NCBI GenBank assembly: GCA_022829145.1
Contig: CM040747.1
Coordinates: 35,790,052 to 35,854,051, forward strand
DNA: 64,000 nucleotides
Direction: 5' to 3'
Origin: Albula goreensis
Taxonomy: Eukaryota > Chordata > Actinopteri > Albuliformes > Albulidae
The stretch's first letter is position 1; every line of letters starts with the position of its first letter. The notes beneath the pieces were generated by a model that saw only the letters and a list, made by a program, of their open reading frames with translations, searched no databases and was not told the DNA's origin. Positions 45,070 through 58,579 of this stretch are shown piece by piece. The position numbers and the translations under genes are program-made.

Positions 45070-48000
45070 AGCCCTAGATATGATCATTTTGTCACACTAT
45101 ATACTAGTCTATATATTGTTTATTTATTGAATTTGTTCATTTCAGTCATATAATTTAAATATATAATTGTATTTATATAAAACCATGAAATATTTCACCA
45201 GACATAATACATGAGAAATATTTTTGGTACAAAAACTATTTTAAAAATCCTTAAATTACAAAATATAAATAAATGAATAGAAGCACGTAGTAGGCATTGT
45301 GTTTTTTAATATTCGGCAATGGCTGTGGGAGGGAGCAATTACAGAATTTTGACCAAGCTAAAGGATTGCTCTAAAAATTTGTAAAAGTTAGCAGCAGGCT
45401 AAGAAGCTAACATTAGCAAACTTATTTTTTTTAGGATACACATTACTCTGTATGTGTGCTTTCATCGTTCTTACCATTTTCATGGTAAATGAAAATAGGA
45501 GACAATTGTGACATGCACATGTTATGTTGGTTATCAAGATAAGCATTAATTTATTTGTCATTTATAATTAGAGATGACCTTTTGATTTATTTCTGAGATT
45601 GTAAACATTAGTATATTATGGCAAATTGCCTGTCAATGGAATCCATACCTATATTGTTAGCCAGGTTTGCTAATCAGCTCCAACACCTGGAGCAAAGGCT
45701 GTAGTTTAACAAATGGAACGTAATTTATTCGGTCAATGGAAAAACAAAACAGTTCTGAGGTGGCTGCCTCCCTTAAACATTTCAAGAGCAAGTTTGTCAA
45801 AACAACACTGCAGAAAATAACACCATTCTGTACTATGAATTACTAAGGCCTACTGCCATGAAAATCTGTTATTTTTACCATTATCGTGTGTTTAGAATAA
45901 AACAGACAGCCAACAGATGACAGCGATTTATTTTCTAAATAGATACAATAAATTATCTACTTCATTGCTTGTTGAAAATGGTCCCAATAGTTCCAACTGG
46001 AAAACTGTAAACAGGTACTGTTGAAAGGCAGTGTTTGAGCCTCCATAAACCACAGAACCTATGGAGGGTTCCACCCTTCAATTGTACGACTCTGTCTAAT
46101 CTATGGCCCTGATTTACAACAGTAGAATGGCTCAGAACAAAATGCCTTGTTTTCAGTTTCTAATCAGTTGTCCTGCTGCAGAATGAGTTCAGCAGAATAA
46201 ATCACACATTTCCTAATACAGATCTGAGTAGCTGTATGAAGATGAACCTACAAGACCCTACAGTTCCTCTTACCACCTGTGCATATTTTTCTCATGTCTT
46301 GTTCTGTTTTCTACAGGAATAAGCTTCCTGAAAGGGTCCCTAAATCATTGCTATTGGTTTGTTAATATTGTACTTGACCAATTTATAATTGTGTTGTTTA
46401 TTTGTTTATTTAAAGGTTTTTTTTTAATTATCTCTGTTTAAAAACCTAACAGACTAATCAAAAATTTGAGGAGGTTGAACAGAAAATTGAAATTCATTGT
46501 CCACTTGATACCTAATCCATCTGATTCCATTTCAGAAGGACTGCGAGCCCACACTGAGGCAGTGATGGATGGAGCCCGTTTCACTGCCGAGCCCTCAATC
46601 TTCTCTAGCCCTGGGAGGCGGAGGAAGCAGAGACTCCAGTGCAGCTGTGCAGATGCAGGCGAAATTCTCAAGAAAGGATGAGGGGGTTAGCTTTGGGACA
46701 GTGAAAACAGGCACAGGGTATGGGCCATACGCTGCAGACACAGCCCAAGGCTTCCGACAGCCATTCGTCTGCAGCACACGATGCTGCGGGGACAGGAAGC
46801 GGGCCTCAGAGGAACAAAAAGAACCTTTTAGTAGGAAACAGCACTTTTACAGCTGTATGTGATGGCCAAAAGCCCGCAGGACCCTATGAGAATTGTCAGG
46901 GAAGAACTACATTAATGCAGAGAAAGGAGTGAGACAGAGGAAGAGGGAATGGGGGGGTGGTGGAGGACAGAGATAAAGAGAAAAGAGTGTTGTACATTCC
47001 ATATTAGACTGCTGAGGCAATATAGAGAGGTAGAGCTGGTGCTGTGAACTCAAGCTGCTCAGTTCCGCAAATTCACCCACTTCATTATTTGATACATGTA
47101 TAACTGTTTTGTTCTTTAGCTACATGGTTGTTGTGCAAGCTCCTATCAGCTTTCCTGTTGTAATATACGTGTCACTCATCTTTGTTTGTCCAATCAGTGT
47201 CTTGGCACAGATCTCACCCCCAACAGTGCATTTTGGAGAAAAGAAATGTTGAGCAATCTTCTGTGTTTTCTATGTCTCCTTCAAATTTTATTTGACTTAC
47301 TATGAAAACACATGGGGCTTGGCCTTTGAGCCTTCCCAGAAGTACACAACAATTTTGTTATGCTGTGAATTCTTATAAGGCATTTTCAGAACTTGAAGAA
47401 GAAGTGAAGAAGTCACCATGGTGAAGAAGTCACCATAACTGTGGTCCAACAGTGTTCCCTGAAGTTCACAAAGATTAGATGTCACCGAATCACCAATCCA
47501 TACAGAGCTGAGAGATCCATCTTCAGTCTTCAAGGACTGTTGGATCTATAGTTTTTTTATGGTTTCTTTTCAATCTCTTGTCAATTTAGGCCCTACTGTG
47601 GGTTTCTGACAAACAGTGCTGAATCACACAAAAATGAAGACCTGCAACCACCCCAAGCACACCACTGGAGACCTACCTTCTCAGTGCATTACATGATCAG
47701 ATGATGCCAAATAAAGGAGGTAGGTTAGATCAGGCAGGAAGGTACCCACAGATTGTGTGTGGGTGATTCAGAGAGAGAGTGGGTGACACAGAAGACCTGA
47801 ATGTCTTTGAACAGGGCCCCAGCTGATTCCCACTGATGGGAGACCCAGGATATGGAGGAAAACCACACAAGTTCATGGATCCATCCTGTCAGTGTGAGCT
47901 TCATGCCACACATTGGATCTCTAGATATAAGTACAGTAATGTTCGAGTGCCACACAATGGGTCTCTGTATAGTACAGAGTACAGTAATGTCTGAATACCG

Positions 48001-50062
48001 CAGGATATATGAACATGACTGCCTATCAGCTGTACTCTTTCATTGCAGGGATTGTCAAGGAATAGTTCCAGGGACATGATTGTCAAATATGTGATTGTGA
48101 ATACTGCAGCAGCTTCCAAAGTCAAACATCGGGGGGATGAGATGAAACAAACTGCCCGGATCAGAGCCACTTGCAAAAGTGGGGCCAACTCACTGTACAG
48201 TGAGTATATTTATCATATAAAGTTGGGTCACTTCCCCTAGCACGTTGAGTCCCACTCCAAAGCACCTCCATATCTGTAGTGATGCATAGTGGCAATAGGG
48301 TGATGGTTTAGGCTACTTTGCTCTCTCAGAGGCTCAATACCATCCACTGATTTAATCAGTCATGTAGGTCACATGATGCCCAGGGGAAAACAGTAATCTC
48401 AGAGTAAAAGCAGGGTAAAATAGAGATGCACTGAAATACACAAGGCTGCATTTGAGACTTGAAAAGCCTGTGCATAGGAAGCATCATAAGTCTGTATTTA
48501 TATTTATAATATCCCTTTACAAAAACATTTGCATATGCAAATGTTTTTTTTCTACATTTTACAGCAAAGAATAGAATGCATTACTGGGTCATTATTAATT
48601 TAGCATAGCCTATTGACCGATGTTTGACTTTAATGAGTTTGACAATAATTCTGGAGCTGACAGTTTATATAGTGGAGAAAACCCCTTGGCTCCTCCTATG
48701 AGATTTGCTGTCAGGTCCAATTTCCTCCCTCAGAGAATGCAGGAACTTGGGCTGTGTCCCGAATTGCATACTTGTTAGTACATACTTCCAAGTACACTTA
48801 CTAGCATGTACTATATTGTATGCAAGTACGCAGAGTGGTTAAAATGAAGTAATATGAGATGCACTTGTACTAACACATCATATCTCTTCTGACCTTTGTG
48901 AGAAACTCATCTGATGATGGTAAGACTAGATGCAGCGACTGAAATCGTAGTTGACCGCTAGCTAGCAATTTGGTTGCATAAAAAAATGTTGCTATATTTT
49001 TGTGAACAGTTGTTGGCATAGTTTTATTTATAAACTCTAAATGCTTCTTCACTGTCAATTCTGAGAATGCAATGACCACTGAGAAGGAATTGTATGCTCA
49101 GATGCATATTTCCTTGGATGCATACTTGAGTTTGGGATGCACTTGATTAGGTGACTGTTAATGTCTGTACTTGATATGTGTACTAACTAGTACGCAAGTA
49201 TGCAATTTGGACACAGCCATGAACAGCAATCACCTCACAAACATGCAGGCTCACCTGTGGGGGATTACTAATAAACTCAGGTGTGAGCACTTGCCTTGTT
49301 TTTCAGTTTTACTTTGTACTTTTTTTGTTTTCTCCCTCTTTTGTTGGTTTTTCCCCAAAAAGATGTAAATGAAAAGGCAGTTGCCCAGTTTTTGGTTTAC
49401 ATTTTGTTGCATTTTCCTTCCACCCACCTCCTTACTCAATGGCCACTGCACCACAATACCTAATTTATCTCTTGATAGATTGAGGCTGCTGAACATGTGT
49501 TGTTGAACAGTGCACATCTGGCTCATTGTCATTTGCTTTTCCTGTCAAATTGTTGTCTAACAAATGCTTAAATTTCAGTGACCAGGGGTTCCAAATTTTC
49601 CCCAGAGATCTGGTCTGTGTGTGTACCTCAGTCTCTTTAAGCATTAGTCCGTATGTTTGTGTGTGTGTGCCTTTGTATGTCAGTGTATCTATGTGCTGTT
49701 CAGAGTGTGAGTGCATGTGCATCTGTTTACATGTCAGTGTATCTAAGTGCTATTATGCATGTGAATGTGTGTGTGTGTCTGTGTGCATGTCTGTGTATCT
49801 ATGTGTTATTCTGTGTGTGTTTGTGTGCATGTCAATGTATCTAAGTACTGCTTAGTGTGTCTGTGCACAACCTAGTGTGTCGAGCTGCAGGAGCTCTATG
49901 CTCAGGGTCTGCTGAACAGAAGGTAGGATCCACTCCTGCACACAGAGCTACAAGTTGCTGGCGCAACATACAGAGACCAGGACCTTGTCCCTGTAGTAAT
50001 GAAACACTGGAATAAAGGAGGCACACCAACTGCTCAAGCCAGTGTCACCAGATATGCATGAA

Positions 50063-50100
<38 letters not shown>

Positions 50101-50240
50101 ATATAGACATGCATACATTCACAAACATGCACATGCAGTTACATGCACAGTTACACGTGCTCAAACAACACACACAAATACAAAGTCACACAAAGTCATG
50201 CATACACACACATACATAAACACATAGAAGCATGCACACA
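45070..50240. other. gene-poor stretch
   Basis: No exon is recognised in 5.2 kb. Minor items: a 17-bp tandem GAAGAAGTCACCAT repeat at about 47405-47437; the dispersed repeat copy at 48275-48380; TG-rich sequence at 49610-49860 (GTATCTATGTG words); an (AC)n run at 50067-50094. Frames of 60-109 codons in the TG/AC parts are simple-repeat translations. Confidence 0.45.
48275..48380. repeat. dispersed repeat, copy 2 of a pair
   Basis: Diverged copy of 36661-36764, in the same orientation. Confidence 0.7.
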
Positions 50241-50248
50241 CTCACACT

Positions 50249-50765
50249 GACATTAGGACCCAGTGGTTCTGTGTGTATTTGAACATAAAATGACATTGGG
50301 ACCCTGTGGTTCTGTATGCATTCAGACATAGAAAGACATTAGGACCCTGCGGTTTTGTGTGTATTTGAACATGCATTTCATTGAACCCTGTGGTTCCATG
50401 TATATTTTAACATGCAATGAAATTAGGACTATGTGGTTCTGCGTAAATCTGAGCATACAGTGACATTGTGACCCTACAGTTCTGCGTGTCTTTCAACATA
50501 GAATGACATTGGGACCCTGTGGTTCTGTGTGTATTTGAACATAGAATGACATTTACAACCCCTGAGGTTGGTGGTTCAAGCTCTAGTCTAGCAAGAACAC
50601 CATTGCTGTTGGGCCCCTGAACAAGGCCCTTAACCCCACATTACTCCCAGGGGGGACTGGTCCTTGGTTAGCCTAATCAACTTTGGATAAAAGTGTCAGC
50701 TAAATGACTGTAATGTAATAACATTGGGACCCTGTGGTTCTGTGTGAATTTGAACATGCATGCTG
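50249..50765. repeat. 43-bp minisatellite interrupted by a SINE
   Basis: GACATT(A/G)GGACCC recurs at 50249, 50292 and 50335 (43-bp spacing) and on to about 50553. The array resumes at 50721 (ACATTGGGACCCTGTGG) after the SINE. Units share CTGTGGTTCTGTGTGTATTT and GAACATAGAAT. Confidence 0.88.
50554..50720 (+). mobile_element. tRNA-headed SINE inserted in the 43-bp array
   Basis: GGTGGTTCAAGCTC (B-box-like) is followed by CCCTGAACAAGGCCCTTAAC, CCCACATTACTCC and the tail TTTGGATAAAAGTGTCAGC/TAAATGACTGTAATGTAA. The insertion is bounded by ACATT on each side (50549-50553 and 50721-50725), a short target duplication taken from the array unit. Confidence 0.85.
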
Positions 50766-50769
50766 TGTT

Positions 50770-53700
50770 ATGGAGAGATCCTGCGGAGAGGAAAAGCACT
50801 AATGTGGTGCCACTCTGGCTCTTCCAGGCCTGGCCTCTGGCCCACTTTGCTTGTTTACTTCTGAGCCTTCTGTCACAGGGTGGCCCTGCCCCACTAGGAC
50901 ACCATGTCAGTCGGACCGCTGTGCAGGGAAATTCAGCGGCCCCACTGCACCCTGTTGCCAGGGACACTCAAAGCAGCTAATCCTGGAGAAAAACACCATG
51001 GGAAACAGGGGGCGGTCGTGCCACTGGGGCTGCCCAAGCCTGCTGTCTGATTGGCTGTCCATTAAAACCTGGTCATGGGGACAATCCCATCCATCACCCC
51101 CATGACAACACCAACCTCCATGGCCTCACTGTGGGGGAGAGTCAACCCCCCCCCACACACACACAGTCTGACCCCCAAGACTGTGAGACTGCTCACCTGA
51201 ACTCACTGCTGATCTGCAAATAGCATTTCCACACTTCACTTTACATTTACATTCCAGCTACAATGTGTGTGGTGTTTCAGTGCTCCCACAGAACAACCTG
51301 TGGTGTTCCAGGTTCTCCTAGTGTGTGTGCAGAATTCTCAGGTCATTCCCTGTGGCCTGGCAGCATTCCTACTATTCCCAAATTATTCCATGTGGTGAGC
51401 CAGTGTTTACAGTTTTCACTGTTTTCCTGGTGCTCCAGTGTCTACAAAGTTCCCACAGTCTGCTGTTGTAGGTGGGCCAGTTCCCTTAGTCTCTGCTCAT
51501 AATTAAATTCAGCAGTGAGCTGTTTGTAAGAGGAGATGGATCAGAGAGAATACAGGGAAGTGAGGCCTGATCCAGCTGGCTTTGTGCAAAGGCAGAAGGT
51601 CACTGGAAGAGTTAATTATTCTGTCTGATTCAACAAGATTGTTCTCCTCTGCCCAGAAAAGGACTGACCACATCCCCCTGTCCCATCCTCTCCCAGTTAG
51701 CCCCGCTGTGTAAATCCCTGTCAGTCATTCAGTTCTAGCACAAATGTTCTTACTGGCATGTAATAAGCATATTTCAGTCAGGCAGGGTGTGGTCAGTTGG
51801 AACAGTAAAAGCACTGTCTGTGGGAATGCTGTAAATTTAAAGAATACAACATCTGGCGGTGAAACAGCTGGATTGATGACTCTGCAGAACTCTACTCCAG
51901 CTCTCCTGGTCCCACCTGCAGACTGGGCCTGCAGACAGTGTCTGTGTTAGTCTGGCTGGAGTTCAGGGAATCTGCATTTTGTGTGTGTGTGTGTGAGTGT
52001 GTGTAAGTCATAAGATTTCTGAGAAGCACACATACTGAATCTATTAAAAAGATTCATTTGCTGTTTTAACAACTGTTACTTATTACAGCAATAAGTAATA
52101 ATCACACATAATTGAGAACATTTGAGTGGAAAAAAACATGTTTGTGGCTTTCATTAATTGTCTTATTTGATATGAAGGATGGAGTCCATATTTATTGCAG
52201 GCTGTCATATTGGTAGGCTCTTGGGTTGGTTTAGGTTGCATTTTTTCAAGATTACTATAGATGGATACATCAACATTCCACAATTAAACAAGCCATACTG
52301 TGCAGCCCATGGAAGCCAGAATCAGGTGAATGGATATTTTCATTGCTTACTTCTCGCCTTCATCTGGCAATGGAAGTAATATGTCCCCAATGGAAGAGAG
52401 GACACACAGTACCAGCTATGCCACAACACTAGCGGATAACACAGGCCACACAGTGGAGGTGCTGGAATTAGTCAGCTTTGACTGCTGTCTCTTGGTGGAT
52501 AACTACATGAATATGGTGGCTGACACAAATAGGTCTATGCAACTGAGGGAATGTGCTGGGCAGGTTCAATATATGCTGAATATTCATGAAGTCCTGAATT
52601 TCTTGATGAGAGAGAATGGGACTTCCAGAAATCCTGCATTTAAATTGTTTTCAATTGTAATTTTGATTAAACAAACATATGACTCATATAGTTTTTAACT
52701 GGAGATCAACTTATAAGCGAGGAAAGTTTGACCAAAGGGGCCGCTACAGTGTTAACTTTTTAACACCATTTTAACACCGTATTGCCACTGATCCTGCTAA
52801 TATACCAGCACGCAGTAAGTTCCCACCTTGAAAGTAATGGTAAATTAAATTAGTCTCAGCCAGCTTTTTCATTAGTCTGATAAGTTAAATGATTCACATT
52901 TCCTCAGACATCATAGGTTCCCTTAAAATCTGTTTGGATCTTTTTTTTTTTTTTTTACATTTTTCTCCCATTTTTTCTCTGCAAGAAATAAACTTAGACA
53001 GGGTTTCCTCAGTCAGACCTCTGGATTTTGTCTCATGCATAGCCAGACTTCCTCTGAAATTCTCTCTCCACTTAATCCTTCACCATTGAGAGCCCCATGC
53101 ACACTGTTTTTCAGGTTACAGACACAAGGCAGTTTTAGCATGGGGATATATATCCCCCCCCCCAAAAAAAAAAAAAAATTTAAAGGAGCACTAAAACAGA
53201 CCTGTAAGCAATTACACCCAACAAGCCATGTTTCCTGCTTTTTGTCTCTGTAGCTAAAATCAATAAATCTTTTAGGTTTTCACTGCATTACCTGTTTGTG
53301 TAATGTTTCACATCTAAGCCCCTGGTTACTGCACAAAGCTGTTTGTTGTTTAAAGATTGAGTAGCCCTCTAATATATAATATTACATTTTACACCATACT
53401 TGTTACTTTGTTTTTGGTAGTTGATTCCTTTAAGCTCTTGCAAATGAATGTTATGATTGGTTGAATCCACAGTCATTATCCAATCACTCAATCAAATTGA
53501 GCTGCTTTGTGATGACTTGTAAAAAAAACACTATAAATTAAAATTGAATTGAATTGAATCAAACACTTTTGATCACATCTTTATGAAATCTATATTTAAT
53601 CACTGTTACCACATTGTGTGCATGACACCCACTAGTTGTTGTTTAGATGTTTAAAGAAGCTGGTTCTCTTATATTCGTATTGTACTGTCAGTGAGAGCGG

Positions 53701-56700
53701 GTTTTTAAAGATGGAATCCTGTTTTGGCCTAAAAATCTTCAGTTGGCTTGCCTTTGAATGCTGATAGAGCAGTGTCTGTCTGATTTGGTCCACTGGTGGT
53801 ACCAATGAACTTTGCAAATCCCTAAGCAAACCTTATCCAGTGGAGAGGGTCAGGCTTGGAATTAGGTGGCTAAGTAACTATTCCCGGCCTAACGCCCAGA
53901 GTCTCAATTTCACTCTAAATAGCTTCCTGCCTCTAAATTATTTGAAGAAATCTGTAGGGGTAGACAGGGGTAATCCATCTTGGCGAAGTCTGTCATTAAC
54001 ACTGGGAACACACACAAGACACAAGAGGGATAATCCAAACAAAACAACAGCTTCATTTCACAACAGATTGTCCTGTAGCAGCCAAGCATGGCTGACCTAG
54101 ATAACCCCAGGGGCCTGCAGTGAGCAGTTAGGGGAGAGAGTGAGAGCTTATTGCCATGGAAACCACCCAAGCTGGCAGCAAAAAAAAAAAAGATCTTAAA
54201 GGTATCAGTGTTTTCGAAAGGAAACATCTGATAGTCTAAGTAGTTTACATATTGAAGGGTAAAGGGGTCAGTGAGTCCTTCCTAATAAGAAAGTGTCAGG
54301 CTCCTGCACTACTTTGGGGCATTAGTGGAGAAGATTTAGCAAAAAATATTGTTGATCATAGCAGTGGCTGGCTGAACTTAGGCCCAACAGGTCAGTTGAT
54401 GAGACAACCTTTGTCACCACATTTAGACAAACAGAGGTATTTTGTGCAAATGTATTCATTTTGAGGATATAACAGACAGAAAACTTTGGCATTTGCCCAA
54501 AATCAACGTAAAAGTCAAAACCCTTTTGATAGTATGGCGCAGGCATCAATCAAAGCAGGGGAGGCTTTTTGAAAAAGACCTCTTAAGGAAATTCCCGAGA
54601 TGTTAGTTGCTGACTTTTTCCAAACAAAAGACAATCACTTTCCAGATGAAAAGTAACTGTAAAATGTTCACTACCAGAGAGAACAGAATCAGCAAAGGCA
54701 CATAAGAGGCACACTGCAGTTTCCAAAATGCAAGTACAAACATTTACCATGATGGTAATGCTATGGAATAAGGTTCTGAAAACTGTCTTCTGTGAAATGT
54801 TTGGCCACATCCAAAGTCCCAAGACAGCTCATCCGTCACCAGCGCCCACCAATGAGTGTACCCCCAAAATCTCAACAGCCAGATACTTTCAGGGGCTCTC
54901 CGTCCTGGAGAGACTGTAGAATGCAAACCTTCAGATTACCTAGATTACTGTGCAGCCTAAGACAACCCCAAGTCAGAAACCCCTTCAGAAACAACCACAG
55001 CACGGCTGACAAGACAGTGGTTCTGTGCTGTGATGAAACTCAGTGAAATTCAAACAATGACACACCATATCAATTTGCTAAAAGAAGATTTGCAAGAAAG
55101 TTTTGCATAATTTGAACATCATATGTGAACAATTGGAAGAAATCCAACCTGGAAATATTAAAATTAAAACACAAATGCATTAAACAAGCATAAAAAAATG
55201 GTTTGACATGGTGTGCATCACCAAAAAATCCCCGGAATGATATCGAATAAAGAGCATAGGGAACCCCAACTATCAACAGGGCCATCCTCAACACCTTCAT
55301 GACCTTATACAATAAGCAACTCTTTCGTTAAAAAAATGGAATAAAATTGAAAGAGATCTAAACCAAGACACTACTTATGGAACATATATGGTCCCTGACA
55401 TCAGGAACAAATGTATCATTGTTCTCATATTTAAAAGAAGAAATAAATTATTATTACTTGCATTACATTAATTGCATGAGAATCTGTATCACAAATAACC
55501 TTGGTAAAGCTGTCTCAGGTATACCAAATTCCAGAGTACCGCCATGGAAGATGTCAAAGTCTATGACTTTAATTAAATCCAAATACCTTTGGAAATCACT
55601 GCACTGTAAAATTAGGAAATAAGAGAGGAGTATTTAACCTGGGATGGAGAGTCCATCAGGCCTGTAACTTATCTCTTTCTTAATTTAACATTTACATTAA
55701 CAAATTAGCCACTGTACTTGAACAATATCCAAGCACTGGACTAGAGTTACAGGAGAAAGAAATTAAGTTCCTTATGCAAGCAGTGGGTGTAGTGTTACTG
55801 TCTCCTACAGAACATGTTTTACAAAAAAAACATGATACTACTAGAGAACTATTGTGAAAACTGGGCATCGTCCAGAAACCTGGACAGAGATAAGGTTATG
55901 GTGTTCCAAAAAAAAAAAGGCCATAACACAAGGAAACCGTTCACTCAGGGGGAGACTATATTACAGCATTCTATGTTGTAAAATTATATAGGCATAATTA
56001 TCACAGCGAAGTCTGGGAAGTCTGACAGAGTTGAATATGCTCTGATAGAATAAGTATAAGAACCTGTTCCAACATCAAAACCTTAATCAAAAAAAGTCAA
56101 CCCTCCCATTACAATCTGGATTGTGCTCTAAGCATGCAGCCTGGTCTTCTCTGTGGAAGTAAAGTGTGAGGCATGTTTTAAGTCAGAAAAATACCTCATA
56201 AGTCAAAAATCCCACAGAAAAACTTCATAAAGACAATCTCAGCGTTCACAGAGAAAGCCCAAATCGCACATGCAAGGCTAAATCAGGTAAATTCCCTCTG
56301 TACCTCCCTATAATAAAACGGCCTATCAAATTCCCAGCTCATTTGGCACAGACTGATGCTTAATCCTACCAGCACTCAGAAGTAACTCTCTGCCCAGAAA
56401 CAGACACCCTGAAACATATAAAAATAACACATCATCTCCAAAATAAAAGCATAAATACTCTAAAGAGCTGAAAATAATGGATAAGAAAAAGTGAATAACC
56501 TGAAAACTGGCAGAAAGAAATAAACTGTAAAATCAGAGTGTTACATGTTATTGACTTGGGAATACAGAGAAATAAGCAGAGGCAGTGAGGGGAGCAAGAG
56601 AATGTGCAGGCATGGCAAAATCATTGGTATTCATCTGTCATGGACCATGGCTGGGGAACCAGAAACACCATTTTTTTCAACAGCTCCACAACAGGAGACT

Positions 56701-58250
56701 TGATAAGGACACTACTGTCATCTTGCAGCTGGAGGACTGAATTACAAAAAATAACAATATTAATTATGAACACCAGGGGAAAATGAGGTGAGTTGTTATA
56801 TAATTTCACTATGCAAAATCATATGTGACTTGCTAAGTCCACTATTAATAACATATGATGACCATTCTCACCATTTAATCTACAAAGTATCCAGTATTGC
56901 ATCAAGCCTGGATGAACACACCAACAATCTCTGCCTCAACTACAGGACCCTGGCAACCTGTTTCAAGTATTGACAATTCTTTGTGTAAAACAATACACTT
57001 ATCTCCCAGGGAAACTAGTCTCTCAGATAAACCACCCACCTGTGCTGTCTCTAAAACAAGCTGCATACCTGCACAATCTAACATGCAATACATATTCAAT
57101 AGAACACAAAAAAATCCCTTATCTCCCTGCCACATTACTGACCCTGTTCCCTTCCTGCAGATTGAAATCACATTCATATAATCATTAAAGCACTTCAGGA
57201 TTAATCAGTGGAACAATTAGATCTATTTTATCACATTCAAATTTGAGGTTTAAAATTATGATTGATGTCCAAGTCTCTTCCACCTGTGACCAGAGTAGCG
57301 GGCTCCATTGAAAGAGAGTAACATTTTGGGAAAAGGTGTGATATTCTAGGGTATCCTGAGTTTCTCTGAATAATATAAATCAAAATTTAAATTAAATTAA
57401 AATAAACCTGAACCCTGTATAGGGTATATTTGTAGTTTTCAACATTAAATTACTGAATCTAGATTGAACTTTCAGACACATTTATCCTTCGATTCCTCTG
57501 GACATTATACATGGTCCTTTCTTATGCCTGAAGATTTCTGTATCACTAAAGGGTGCGGTGATTTCCGAGGCTAGACTTAATACATGGCAGCATAATCACA
57601 GTCCAGACTCTAAACTGTACTTGATACTTATATAAATCTAATGACATGGAAGACATTTCTAAAGCCCTACACTCCAGAGATCTGTGTAAACATTCCCTAT
57701 CAAGAAATCTGTGTAAATGAGAGCCCATTGGCCATTGCTAGAGGAAGGAGGCTGGAGCGCAGGCAAACATGGGCTCAGAGAGTGGAGACTCTGGACTGGG
57801 GTACATATGAGCACCCAGGTAACTCTGGGAACACAGCAGGCTGTAAGTGGGACAGGAGCAGAAACAGGACTGGTGGAACTGTGCAACCCTTCATATATAT
57901 ACAAGCCAACAGCTCCCTCTAATGGAGGAGTCTGTTATGTTACCTTAATGGCAATCTTGCCAATCCCTGTCAGAGCATCTGGCAGAGAGGGCAGAAAAGT
58001 TTGGACTAGAAAAGTTTACCTACATACCCACCAGAGAATTTTCCAGCTCTGAACAGCCACCTAAAATGTACTCTTGTTGACACAAGATTGTGAATAGTCA
58101 GAATGAGTAACTGACCTTTGGTTCTTCAATAAAGACAATGCCAGATTTGGACAGCTTTGCACCACAGCAGAGATATTGTCAGGCTCATAGTTATGGGTGT
58201 GAATAGTGAAGCCTAGAAGATATCCTGATGGTTACACAAAGTGCATTATT
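50770..58250. other. gene-poor stretch
   Basis: No exon of a known family is recognised in 7.5 kb. Homopolymer runs lie at 52940-52957 (T) and 53154-53177 (C then A). 55050-57500 is AT-rich and reads like old repeat-derived DNA, but no RT or transposase motif can be placed. In particular, I do not see the cystine-knot exons of VEGFA or an MRPL14 reading frame, genes that lie between RSPH9 and TMEM63B in human. Confidence 0.4.
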
Positions 58251-58289
58251 CCAGTGGCCTACACTGAATCAAAGTGTTTATGCCCCAAC

Positions 58290-58575
58290 CTCTACTACAC
58301 CCTGCACATTCTCACACTCCACTATACACTGCACAAACCGAAACTCTGATGCACACTGCAAAAACCCAACCTCTACTACACACTGCACATTCTCACACTC
58401 CACTATACACTGCACAAACCGAAACTCTGATGCACACTGCAAAAACCCAACCTCTACTACACACTGCACATACTCACACTCCACTATACACTGCACAAGC
58501 CGAAACTCTGATGCACACTGCAAAAACCCAACCTCTACTACACACTGCACAGTTCCAAAGTCTACTACACACTGC
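58290..58575. repeat. 81-bp minisatellite, about 3.5 units
   Basis: Units contain CTACTACACACTGCACA, CACTCCACTATACACTGCAC, AAACCGAAACTCTGATGCAC and CTGCAAAAACCCAACCT. The period of 81 bp is a multiple of three, so frames of up to 175 codons stay open on the plus strand and 90 on the minus strand. Units are nearly identical, so expansion is recent. Confidence 0.92.
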
Positions 58576-58579
58576 TAAT

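Noticed and set aside
50042-50227. Plus-strand Thr/His-rich frame
   Set aside because: Translation of an (AC)n microsatellite.
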